Made by a program: the position numbers and the translations under genes. A stretch of DNA of 8,965 nt from the NCBI GenBank assembly GCA_029931995.1, contig JAOZQX010000038.1, forward strand, positions 1 through 8,965, given 5' to 3'. The stretch is from Bacteroidales bacterium (GTDB taxonomy: Bacteria; Bacteroidota; Bacteroidia; Bacteroidales; GCA-2711565). The notes under the pieces are model-generated. The model did no database searches. It was not told where the DNA came from and worked only from the letters and a program-made list of their open reading frames with translations. The first letter of the stretch is position 1. Every line of letters starts with the position of its first letter. This document shows positions 1 to 7,120 of this stretch, in pieces.

Positions 1-585
1 CTATTTTATGCTGCTGTATTTCCATTTATTGGCTTTGCACCCGATCTGCTTCAAAATAAATTTGGCATGAACTCAAAGGTCAGTGGAGATTGGGTTACCA
101 TCCTGCCTTTAGGCACAATGATTTTCACACCAATTTTTGGATGGTGGTGCGATAACAGAGGTAAAAATGCCAGTATAATGATATTAGGTTCTTTACTTTT
201 AATCCTGGCACATCTAGCATTCTCATTAACTACAATAACACCTATTATTCCATTATTAATGCTTGGTATTGCTTTTGCATTGGTGCCGGCAGCAATGTGG
301 CCATCGGTTGCACGCTTAATACCTGAACATTTATTAGGTACGGCTTATGGGTTTATGTTCACCGTTCAAAATTTGGGAATGATGCTTGTACCTTGGCTAA
401 TGGGACACACTCTTGATATTAATAATGCAGGCAAAGCTGTGGGAGCTCCATTAGATTACACCTATACAATTTTAATGCTATCAGTTCTCGGAGTTTTCGG
501 GATTTTATTTGCAATCTTACTGAAACGAGACGACAGAATATCCGGTCACGGACTCGAATTACCTAACAAAGTAAAAGAAGCTTAA
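1..585 (+). CDS. MFS transporter, C-terminal part (5' end outside window)
   Basis: This is the last 194 codons of an inner-membrane major facilitator superfamily transporter. The frame is open from base 1, and the residues before the first visible Met (67) align with the next gene (FYAAVFPFIGFAPDLL here, FYSAVFPFQAFSPDFL there), so the true start lies upstream of the window. What remains is most of the second six-helix half. It includes a motif-A-like cytoplasmic loop (GWWCDNRGKNAS) and the strongly conserved stretch LVPAAMWPSVARLIPE...LGTAYGFMFTVQNLG, which reminds me of the MFSD1-like branch of the MFS; that resemblance is from memory. The protein ends with helix 12 and a cytoplasmic tail KRDDRISGHGLEL. 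The loop between helices 11 and 12 is short, about 10 residues, as is usual. The gene ends one base before the next transporter, so the two are almost certainly co-transcribed. The substrate cannot be told from sequence. Confidence 0.9.
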   Translation, partial: LFYAAVFPFIGFAPDLLQNKFGMNSKVSGDWVTILPLGTMIFTPIFGWWCDNRGKNASIMILGSLLLILAHLAFSLTTITPIIPLLMLGIAFALVPAAMWPSVARLIPEHLLGTAYGFMFTVQNLGMMLVPWLMGHTLDINNAGKAVGAPLDYTYTILMLSVLGVFGILFAILLKRDDRISGHGLELPNKVKEA

Positions 586-586
586 A

Positions 587-2599
587 ATGGTTGATACAAT
601 AAAAAAATCCATGAGGGATAAAGTAGCTGTTCGTTGGGGGATCCTCCTACTTATCGCATCTGTTCAGGGAGCAAATTACTATTTCTACGATGCCATATCA
701 CCATTAAAACGATTACTGGAAGATAACTTCAACTTTACATCAGGTGACTTTGGGCTTTTTGTAGCTGCCTATTCTATTCCAAACACATTCCTGCTAATGG
801 CAGTACTAGGCGGAATTATTTTAGACAAGCTGGGTATCAGAAGAACCGGAGGTTTATTTGTTGGTTTAATGGCATCGGGAGGTTTATTAACAGCATACGG
901 TGCAAGTGAATACTTCTCGGGCGGAGGGATTTTGCACGGATTCTTCAGTTCCTTTTTAACCAATTATTCTCCAGAACTAAAAATGATGCTTCTGGGTCGT
1001 TTTCTTTTTGGGTTAGGAGCAGAAACAAGTATCGTTGTTGTAAGTAAAGTTATAGTAAAATGGTTTAAGGGAAAAGAACTAGCCCTTGCCTTTGGAATGA
1101 AGATTGGGATTGCCAGGGCAGGTTCAGCATTGGCACTCTATTATTCAGCTCAAATCGCAGATGCTGCTTCTCACTGGACGATTGCTATTTGGTTTGCAGC
1201 TATACTACTGCTTATTGCATTTTTGGCATTTCTGGTTTATTCGTTTTTCGACCTGCGTATTGACAAACAAACAACCCAAAATACTACATCTGCTAAAGAT
1301 GATGGATTTAGCTGGCCTGACCTTAAGGAATTATTAACCAACAGATCATTTATTTTCGTCACATTGCTTTGTGTTACCTTCTACTCAGCCGTATTCCCAT
1401 TCCAGGCATTTTCACCCGATTTTCTTCTAAATAAATTTGGTCTGGGATTAACCGAAAGTGGGAAAATTGCTTCCATACTTTATTGGGTCACCATGTTTGC
1501 AACTCCATTTTTTGGATTTATAGTGGATAAATATGGAAGAAGTGCAACGCTCATGATCTTTGGAGCAGTTTTACTTACGTTGATTCATCTAACCTTTGCA
1601 TTAACCTTCTTCAATCCAATTATACCTCTTGTTTTATTAGGGATAGCTATTGCGTTGGTTCCAGCAGCCATGTGGCCATCCGTTGCTAAAATTGTTGTAG
1701 AAAAACGTATTGGTACTGCTTACGGAGCAATGTTCTCCATCCAGAATTTTGGATTGTTTTTATTTCCAATCTTAGTTGGCTTAATACTGGATACTACAAA
1801 TAAGAATGCTGAAATCTTTTTGTCTTCAAATCAGGTAATGGAAATCAAAACAAATAAAACATTCCAAGCCAATTATCTTGATAACAAAAACAACGCAATC
1901 ATAGATAAGGATTTATTGGCTTCTGCAACTTTATATTTAATGCCTGACTCTATTATAATGGAAGAAGAAAATGACAAATTAAAGAAACAGGTGCGAAAAC
2001 ATGGTGAACTGATTTGGTCAGAATATTTCAACTCTCATTCAAACATAAATGGTCAATTTTCAGCTACACTCGGAACCGACAGTATTGAACGTATTAATAT
2101 TACACATTTTGATCTGAAATCTAAAGAAATACAGATAGTCATTACAGCAAAAAAGGACTCTAAAGAAACTCATATAACAGAAACAATACTTACAGACTGG
2201 ACATACACTAATAGTTATCTACCCTTTAAACTTAAGATTCCCGAGAATCTTAAAAAGACAGTTACGGATTCCGATAAACTTTTGATTTCATTAAAAGATT
2301 TGGCATCAAATAAAGTAATTCTTGAAGAAAAACATGATGTGTTTTTTGACAGCCAAGAGAATTTAAACCTGAAGCTGGGTAAAGGAGAGATTATTTTCGC
2401 TAACATTGATTATCTAAGCTGGGATGATAACACTATTATTAAAATTAAGACACCCTTAAATTACACCTTTGCTATTTTATTATTTGCATTGCTGGGGATT
2501 CTGGGGATTATTTTTGCAATACTACTAAAACGTGAAGATAAAGTATCAGGCTACGGTCTTGAACTTTCTTCAAATGCTAAAGCTAAAAACACTAAATAA
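587..2599 (+). CDS. MFS transporter with large extra domain in the helix 11-12 loop
   Basis: A 670-residue inner-membrane MFS transporter, paralogous to the gene just upstream. The ATG follows the previous stop by one base. Helix 1 is at about residues 17-36. A motif A, GGIILDKLGIRR, lies at 75-86, and the second-half equivalent GFIVDKYGRSA at 310-320. The family-conserved LVPAAMWPSVA is at 358-368. The last helix (about 626-648) is followed by a tail KREDKVSGYGLEL that matches the paralogue. MFS proteins are usually 400-480 residues long. The excess lies in one place: 220 residues separate Leu-Asp 401-402 (end of helix 11) from Pro623, where the paralogue has 10. With both termini in the cytoplasm, this loop faces the periplasm. 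The reading frame is intact across it, so it is not a frameshift artefact. The substrate is unknown. An MFSD1-like affiliation is suggested by the conserved motifs but is not proven. Confidence 0.93.
   Translation: MVDTIKKSMRDKVAVRWGILLLIASVQGANYYFYDAISPLKRLLEDNFNFTSGDFGLFVAAYSIPNTFLLMAVLGGIILDKLGIRRTGGLFVGLMASGGLLTAYGASEYFSGGGILHGFFSSFLTNYSPELKMMLLGRFLFGLGAETSIVVVSKVIVKWFKGKELALAFGMKIGIARAGSALALYYSAQIADAASHWTIAIWFAAILLLIAFLAFLVYSFFDLRIDKQTTQNTTSAKDDGFSWPDLKELLTNRSFIFVTLLCVTFYSAVFPFQAFSPDFLLNKFGLGLTESGKIASILYWVTMFATPFFGFIVDKYGRSATLMIFGAVLLTLIHLTFALTFFNPIIPLVLLGIAIALVPAAMWPSVAKIVVEKRIGTAYGAMFSIQNFGLFLFPILVGLILDTTNKNAEIFLSSNQVMEIKTNKTFQANYLDNKNNAIIDKDLLASATLYLMPDSIIMEEENDKLKKQVRKHGELIWSEYFNSHSNINGQFSATLGTDSIERINITHFDLKSKEIQIVITAKKDSKETHITETILTDWTYTNSYLPFKLKIPENLKKTVTDSDKLLISLKDLASNKVILEEKHDVFFDSQENLNLKLGKGEIIFANIDYLSWDDNTIIKIKTPLNYTFAILLFALLGILGIIFAILLKREDKVSGYGLELSSNAKAKNTK
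1808..2449 (+). other. Extracytoplasmic domain inserted in the second MFS transporter
   Basis: These codons encode residues about 408-621 of the second transporter, absent from its neighbour. The flanks align on both sides (LD-TTN / LD-INN before; TPLNYTF / APLDYTY after), so the boundary is well defined. The segment is hydrophilic, rich in Lys, Asp, Asn and Ile, contains no cysteine and has no membrane-spanning stretch. A charged helix-like part (about MEEENDKLKKQVRKHGELI) comes first, followed by alternating hydrophobic/polar stretches that suggest beta strands. Predicted location is the periplasm, between helices 11 and 12. I recognise no known domain. A substrate-capturing or partner-binding role is conjecture. 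Confidence 0.75.
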
Positions 2600-2600
2600 A

Positions 2601-3695
2601 ATGAGAAAAATAAATTATTTCATACTTGGTATATTTTTATTTGTTTCCTGCCAATCAGTTGAGCCAAAAAATAACGAGATTCAACCTAAAAATATTATTT
2701 TGATGATTGGTGATGGCATGGGATTAAGCCAACTTTACTCAGGCTATATTGCTAACAAGGGTTTCTTAAACGCCGAAAGATGTAAACACATCGGTTTATC
2801 AAAAACGCATTCAGCAAATAGTTTAATTACTGACTCAGGAGCAGGTGGTACTGCTATTGCTTGCGGATACAAAACCAATAATAAATTTATTGGAATGACG
2901 CCCGACTCGATTCCGGTAAATTCAATCCTATATTATGCGGAGATAAATCAAAAAGCTACAGGTTTAGTAGCTGCAAGTGCTATCACACATGCTACTCCCG
3001 CATCATTTATAGCACACAACCCAGTCCGATACAATTACGAATCGATAGCGGCTGATTTTTTAAAAACAGATATCGATCTTTTTATTGGCGGCGGCTTGGA
3101 TCATTTCACTAAAAGAGAGGATGAGAAAAACCTTGTTGACAGCTTAAAAGCCAAGGGTTATGAAATTGCGTTAAATATGGATCAGGTAAATGCTTTTACC
3201 GGGAAGAAATTAGCCGGACTACTTTACGATAAGCACCCTCCTTATTCTACAGAGGGTCGTGGTGATATGCTCCGCCAATCAACAATAAAAGCCATTGAAA
3301 CTCTTAGTAAAAACGAAGACGGATTTTTCTTAATGGTGGAAGCCTCGCAAATTGATTGGGCTGGACATGATAATGTTTCCGATACACTTGTTCAGGAAAT
3401 GATTGATTTTGACAACACCATTGGGACTGTTCTAGATTTTGCTGCAAATAATGGGGAAACCCTGGTCATTATCACTGCCGATCACGAAACCGGAGGTTAT
3501 GCAATAATAGATGGAAATATTGAGAATGGAGAAATTGAAGGTAGGTTTTCACACGATGACCATACTGCCGTTGTAGTTCCAGTTCTTGCTTTTGGACCTC
3601 AAGCAGAATTGTTTATGGGTTTCATGGAAAATATTGATATTTTTACAAAAATGTATAAGGCTTTCGGATTTGATACTGAAGCATTAAATAAATAA
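2601..3695 (+). CDS. Alkaline phosphatase family lipoprotein
   Basis: A 364-residue phosphomonoesterase of the PhoA-type alkaline phosphatase family. The start chosen is the ATG at 2601, one base after the preceding stop. It begins a lipoprotein signal peptide (MRKINYFILGIFLFVSC, lipid-modified Cys17), so the enzyme should be membrane-anchored outside the cytoplasm. Catalytic residues, with E. coli PhoA equivalents by eye: Asp38 (D51) in MIGDGMG, nucleophile Ser79 (S102) in TDSGAGGTA, His130 (D153), Thr132 (T155), Arg143 (R166), Glu247 (E322), Asp252 (D327), Trp253 (K328), His256 (H331), Asp294-His295 (D369-H370) in TADHETGG, and His321 (H412) in HDDHTA. Both zinc sites are complete, so it is predicted active. 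The His/Trp pair at the D153/K328 positions differs from E. coli. It is shorter than PhoA (about 450). It sits between two MFS genes and hldD. The physiological substrate is unknown; phosphate scavenging or release of a transportable product are both possible. Confidence 0.95.
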   Translation: MRKINYFILGIFLFVSCQSVEPKNNEIQPKNIILMIGDGMGLSQLYSGYIANKGFLNAERCKHIGLSKTHSANSLITDSGAGGTAIACGYKTNNKFIGMTPDSIPVNSILYYAEINQKATGLVAASAITHATPASFIAHNPVRYNYESIAADFLKTDIDLFIGGGLDHFTKREDEKNLVDSLKAKGYEIALNMDQVNAFTGKKLAGLLYDKHPPYSTEGRGDMLRQSTIKAIETLSKNEDGFFLMVEASQIDWAGHDNVSDTLVQEMIDFDNTIGTVLDFAANNGETLVIITADHETGGYAIIDGNIENGEIEGRFSHDDHTAVVVPVLAFGPQAELFMGFMENIDIFTKMYKAFGFDTEALNK

Positions 3696-3697
3696 AT

Positions 3698-4663
3698 ATG
3701 ATTGTTGTAACAGGAGCCGCTGGTTTTATTGGAAGTTGCCTTGTAGGCAAAATGAACACAAAAGGATTTGAAGATATTGTGATTGTTGATGACTTTTCTA
3801 ATCCTGAAAAGAATAAAAACTTTGAACAAAAAAAGTTTAAAGAAAAGGTTCATCGCGAGGAGTTCATTGATTGGTTAAATACGAACCATAGCTCTATCGA
3901 TTTCATTTTTCATATTGGTGCCCGTACTGATACAGCCGAATTTGATATGAGCGTATTTGATAAGCTGAATATAAATTACAGTAAGGATATCTGGAAAGCC
4001 TGTACGAAATACAAAATTCCATTAGTTTATGCTTCGTCGGCTGCGACTTATGGTCTGGGGGAATATGGCTACGACGACGATCATTCGATAGTTGAAAAAC
4101 TTAAACCCTTAAATCCCTACGGAGAATCGAAAAATATATTTGATAAATGGGTAATTGAACAAAGCAAAACACCACCATTTTGGGCGGGTGTTAAGTTTTT
4201 CAATGTGTATGGTCCCAACGAATATCATAAAAGCCGAATGGCATCTGTAATTATTCATGCCTACAAACAAATTCTGGAAACCGGAAAAGTAAAATTATTC
4301 CGTTCGCATAATCCTGACTATAAGGATGGGGAACAGCTTCGAGATTTTATCTATGTGAAAGATCTAGTAAATGTTTTATGCTTTTTAAAAGATAACAATG
4401 AAAAATCGGGACTTTATAATTTAGGTACCGGAGTTGCCCGTTCATTTCTTGATCTGGCGAAAGCCACATTTAAAGCCCTTGATAAAGAAGAAAACATTGA
4501 ATTTATTGATACTCCCGTCGACATCAGAGATAAATACCAGTACTTTACCGAGGCTAATATGAAAAAGCTTCGCTCAATAGGTTATGATGCGCCATTTTAT
4601 ACACTTGAGTCGGGGATTCGGGAGTACGTGCAAGGTTATTTAGGCAGAAATAGCTACTACTAA
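3698..4663 (+). CDS. hldD: ADP-L-glycero-D-manno-heptose 6-epimerase
   Basis: A 321-residue cytoplasmic enzyme of the extended short-chain dehydrogenase family (E. coli HldD is 310). It converts ADP-D-glycero-beta-D-manno-heptose to the L-glycero form, the last step in making the heptose donor for the lipopolysaccharide inner core. A dinucleotide-binding GAAGFIG motif is at residues 6-12. YASSAATYG is at 111-119, with the catalytic Ser there. The Tyr-x-x-x-Lys pair is Tyr141/Lys145 (YGESK). The family-specific FFNVYGPNEYHKSRMASV region includes Lys178, the second catalytic base in E. coli HldD. RDFIYVKD and GLYNLGTG follow as in the family. A few extra residues (about DYKDGEQL) precede RDFIYV compared with E. 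coli. The ATG is 2 bases after the phosphatase stop, so it is the last gene of that unit. The stop overlaps the opposing capA-like stop. No other heptose-pathway gene is in the window. Confidence 0.95.
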   Translation: MIVVTGAAGFIGSCLVGKMNTKGFEDIVIVDDFSNPEKNKNFEQKKFKEKVHREEFIDWLNTNHSSIDFIFHIGARTDTAEFDMSVFDKLNINYSKDIWKACTKYKIPLVYASSAATYGLGEYGYDDDHSIVEKLKPLNPYGESKNIFDKWVIEQSKTPPFWAGVKFFNVYGPNEYHKSRMASVIIHAYKQILETGKVKLFRSHNPDYKDGEQLRDFIYVKDLVNVLCFLKDNNEKSGLYNLGTGVARSFLDLAKATFKALDKEENIEFIDTPVDIRDKYQYFTEANMKKLRSIGYDAPFYTLESGIREYVQGYLGRNSYY

Positions 4664-5787
4664 TTTTCTAAAAACATCAAAGTTCCATCCTCCTGAAAAT
4701 GAATTTTGTTTTCAGGAAAATCTTCTACGGTAAGCTTCTTTATCAGTTTTAATGATTTTTTATTTACATCCGCTACTGGACCACCTTCTCCTTTTTGTAA
4801 CATTGATATAATTTGTCCACTGATAGCTTTGCCTTCTCGGTCTAATTCAACAGAAATTATTGGTGCTAAAGAATTAGGATAATCTAAATTAAATCGGGCA
4901 TAAGTACAAAAATTACCCAAGCTGTAACAAATCAAACGATCTTGGTAAATTTCAATAGCACGTGGCACGTGTGGGCCATGGCCAATCACTAAATCGGCTC
5001 CGGCATCAATAACTAAATGAGCAAACTCCCAAACATTACCACGATCCTCGCCATAAAAAAATTCGCTTTCTCTGGTAATATTCATATGGTCTTTCCCCTC
5101 AGCTCCGCCGTGAAAAGAAACCATCACAATGTCGCAAACTGTATCTAAATGCTGAACAAGATTTTTAACTAATTCGAAATTGTTCATATCCGCTGTTTTC
5201 TTGAAAGGAGAAAAAGCCAATAAGCCCACTTTTACACCCTGAACCATTATTGTGTCATACGGTTTATCTTCTAATCCGGCATTTTTAATCCCATACTTAT
5301 TAAGATAAAACAAAGTGGTATCCACGCCCTTATCACCAAAATCACGAATATGATTATTGGCAATACTCAACATATTAAACCCGGCATCGTCCAAGCAATT
5401 TGAAAAAGCAACAGGCATTCTAAAAGCATAACACTTTGTAGTGTCCTTACATCTTTTTACAAGCGACCCCTCATCCAAGAAACACCCTTCCAAATTCCCA
5501 AATATGATATCCGCATCTTTCAAAATTGGCGAGGCTGGTTCAAGTAATGGATTGCATTTTTTTTGAGGCGGCAAATAATGATCAGATGGGAAGTTTGTTC
5601 CAAGCATAATATCCCCCACAGCAATAATGCTTATACTTTTAGCAATGGTATCCCTAATTTCTGTTTTTGATATTGAGAGCGAATCATTTCCCGAATTTAA
5701 TAATGAGTCTAACGCTATTGCTTTGATCTCAACATTAAAAAAAAACAGGATAATTAAGGGCAAGAACAAGTGTATTTTTCGCATCAT
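4660..5787 (-). CDS. CapA-like secreted metallophosphatase-fold protein
   Basis: A 375-residue protein with a PGA_cap/CapA domain, a family related to calcineurin-like metallophosphatases and named after the Bacillus poly-gamma-glutamate capsule protein CapA. The N-terminus (about 1-24) is a type I signal peptide with a long hydrophobic core and an Ile-Lys-Ala exit; no lipobox Cys is seen. Domain motifs are AVGDIMLGT (56-64, Asp59), FGNLEG (96-101), IANNHIRDFG (142-151), VSFHGGAEG (223-231, His226), VIGHGPHVPRAIE (267-279, His270/His273) and YSLGNF (288-293). No capB or capC ligase/export gene is adjacent, so poly-glutamate synthesis cannot be assumed. In Bacteroidota the role of such stand-alone CapA proteins is unknown to me. 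The start overlaps the upstream regulator stop as ATGA; a second in-frame ATG immediately follows (5784), so either codon may be used. It is the last gene of the minus-strand unit. Confidence 0.88.
   Translation of the reverse strand: MMRKIHLFLPLIILFFFNVEIKAIALDSLLNSGNDSLSISKTEIRDTIAKSISIIAVGDIMLGTNFPSDHYLPPQKKCNPLLEPASPILKDADIIFGNLEGCFLDEGSLVKRCKDTTKCYAFRMPVAFSNCLDDAGFNMLSIANNHIRDFGDKGVDTTLFYLNKYGIKNAGLEDKPYDTIMVQGVKVGLLAFSPFKKTADMNNFELVKNLVQHLDTVCDIVMVSFHGGAEGKDHMNITRESEFFYGEDRGNVWEFAHLVIDAGADLVIGHGPHVPRAIEIYQDRLICYSLGNFCTYARFNLDYPNSLAPIISVELDREGKAISGQIISMLQKGEGGPVADVNKKSLKLIKKLTVEDFPENKIHFQEDGTLMFLEN
4691..4717. terminator. Possible hairpin at the convergent gene ends
   Basis: A 9-bp perfect inverted repeat (TCCTGAAAA / TTTTCAGGA) with a 9-base loop lies 27 bases past the hldD stop and inside the last codons of the capA-like gene. 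For hldD transcripts it is the only clear hairpin near the end. No run of T follows it on the plus strand, so it is not a classical intrinsic terminator. It may instead protect the 3' end or be incidental to the coding sequence. Confidence 0.25.
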
Positions 5788-6122
5788 AATTTATCTTTCA
5801 CATCAATTAAAAATGCACGAATATTTTTCAGAGTCTTAATCACTTCGGAGTTTAATTCAACGCTTTCAGGGTTTTTCGCCAGTCGTTCTTTAGCACCACT
5901 CAATGTGTATCCTTTTTCTTTAACCAAATGATAAATGATGTGAAAATTATCAAGATCCCTTTGGGTAAATAAGCGATTCCCTTTTTTATTCTTTTTTGGT
6001 TTTATAATATCAAATTCTTTCTCCCAAAAACGAATCAGTGAAGTATTGACTTCAAACATTTTGGCTACTTCACCAATGGAATAGTACAACTTTTCAACTT
6101 TATTTGGATGCTCAGTTGACAT
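5784..6122 (-). CDS. Small MerR-family transcriptional regulator
   Basis: A 112-residue DNA-binding protein. Residues 13-37 form the MerR winged helix-turn-helix (YYSIGEVAKMFEVNTSLIRF, followed by WEKEF). The wing is around 45-57 (NKKGNRLFTQRDL), and the second helical pair is near 60-81 (ending GYTLSGAKERL). After that only a short helix (88-112) remains, enough for dimerisation but with no room for an effector domain. There is no cysteine, so metal or thiol sensing of the classical MerR/SoxR type is excluded. It lies 24 bases downstream of the M23 peptidase and overlaps the capA-like gene by four bases (ATGA), so translation of the two is probably coupled. Its targets are unknown; acting on the promoter of its own unit is a reasonable guess only. 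Confidence 0.9.
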   Translation of the reverse strand: MSTEHPNKVEKLYYSIGEVAKMFEVNTSLIRFWEKEFDIIKPKKNKKGNRLFTQRDLDNFHIIYHLVKEKGYTLSGAKERLAKNPESVELNSEVIKTLKNIRAFLIDVKDKL

Positions 6123-6146
6123 GAAATTAAAAATTGAAATTATATG

Positions 6147-7112
6147 CTAAGATAATACCTGATTATCTCTGGATGCCAATTCAAGTACTTTTTCGAATTC
6201 TTCAGGAGTAAAATCATTATAGAAGAAGTTTACAGGATTTATCCGTTCTCCATCTTTAACTACATTATAGTGAACATGCGGTGCACGCGATAAGCCAGTA
6301 TTCCCAACATAACCAATAATTTCACCACGTTTTACTTTTTGCTTGCGCTTAACTGCAAAATTGTTCATATGGCCATATTCTGTTTTATAACCATAACCAT
6401 GATCAATTACAACCAAATTACCGAAGGTTCCTCTTCTACCAGTATATTCAATAACTCCATCGGCTGTGGCATAAATTGGAGTGCCTTTGGGAGCTGAAAC
6501 ATCAATCCCCCAATGCATACGACGGTATTTTAAGATGGGGTGAAAACGCGATCCATATCCTGAGACGATTCGACCTTTCCCTTTTTCTATAGGTAAAATT
6601 GCAGGAATAGCACGCATCATATCCTCCTTGTTTTTAGCTAATTCCCAAATCTCATCAAAAGATTTTGACTGAACAACCATTTGACTAGCCAAACGATCCA
6701 TACGTTTAGTTGTTTCAATAACTATATCAGAGTGTTTATAACCATCTAATTTGGCATACCTATCAACGCCTCCATATGCTGCTTTTCTAACACTCGAAGG
6801 TATCGGTTCTGACTCAAAAATTACACGATAAACATTATCATCTCGATCTTGCATATCTGCAATAACCTTCTCAAATTGCTCAATACGATCTGCAAAAATA
6901 TTATTGTTAAGTTTTAAAAACTCAATTTCTCGATCTTTAGCTTTTTCTTGAGGAGAATCTACAAATTCAAAGGCAAGAATGACAACGATGAAAGCAAAAA
7001 AACTACCTATAACAAAATAAGCAAAAATACGCCCGAACCACATTCTGGTCGTTAATCTCACTTTCTCATACGAAAGTGTTTTGGGGTTATATTTATATTT
7101 TGCTCTAAACAT
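6147..7112 (-). CDS. Membrane-anchored M23 (LytM-type) peptidoglycan endopeptidase
   Basis: A 321-residue zinc metallopeptidase expected to cleave peptide cross-links in the cell wall. It has a short basic cytoplasmic segment (KYKYNPKTLSYEKV), one membrane helix at about 28-50, a charged coiled-coil-like stretch at about 52-92, a linker with SSVRKAAYGGVDRY, and the M23 domain from about 170 to 300. Zinc ligands by analogy with LytM are His200 and Asp204 (HWGID) and His281. Catalytic histidines are His248 (YGHM) and His279 (HVHY). All are present, so it is predicted active rather than a degenerate activator. I chose the ATG at 7112. An upstream in-frame TTG (7154) would overlap the predicted promoter -7 element and add 14 residues out of keeping with the family's MFR-type start. 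It is the first gene of the peptidase-regulator-CapA unit and is divergent from alaS. Confidence 0.93.
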   Translation of the reverse strand: MFRAKYKYNPKTLSYEKVRLTTRMWFGRIFAYFVIGSFFAFIVVILAFEFVDSPQEKAKDREIEFLKLNNNIFADRIEQFEKVIADMQDRDDNVYRVIFESEPIPSSVRKAAYGGVDRYAKLDGYKHSDIVIETTKRMDRLASQMVVQSKSFDEIWELAKNKEDMMRAIPAILPIEKGKGRIVSGYGSRFHPILKYRRMHWGIDVSAPKGTPIYATADGVIEYTGRRGTFGNLVVIDHGYGYKTEYGHMNNFAVKRKQKVKRGEIIGYVGNTGLSRAPHVHYNVVKDGERINPVNFFYNDFTPEEFEKVLELASRDNQVLS

Positions 7113-7120
7113 AAAAATTA

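Noticed and set aside
769..963. Minus-strand open frame of 64 codons
   Set aside because: It lies inside the second MFS gene, is proline-rich in a way typical of an antisense shadow, and resembles no protein.
1104..1337. Plus-strand open frame of 77 codons in another phase of the second MFS gene
   Set aside because: It fully overlaps well-conserved transporter helices; no start context or independent motif.
2215..2406. Minus-strand open frame within the inserted loop domain
   Set aside because: Antisense shadow of a lysine-rich, AT-rich coding stretch; the forward frame continues intact through it.
1808..2449. The transporter insertion as a mobile element or intein
   Set aside because: No terminal repeats, target duplications, transposase or intein splice motifs (no Cys, and no His-Asn ending at the right boundary); it is in frame and looks like a soluble domain.
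1..2599. The two MFS genes as one gene broken by a frameshift
   Set aside because: The second gene has its own complete N-terminal half, and the first ends with a normal helix 12 and tail, so they are two paralogues.
3599..3853. Minus-strand open frame spanning the phosphatase/hldD junction
   Set aside because: Both genes on the plus strand are firmly identified and the antisense product has no recognisable features.
4660..5787. Poly-gamma-glutamate capsule locus
   Set aside because: Only a CapA-like protein is present; the ligase and export partners are not in the window.
5627..5839. Plus-strand open frame over the start of the capA-like gene
   Set aside because: Antisense to the signal peptide region and regulator end; no supporting features.
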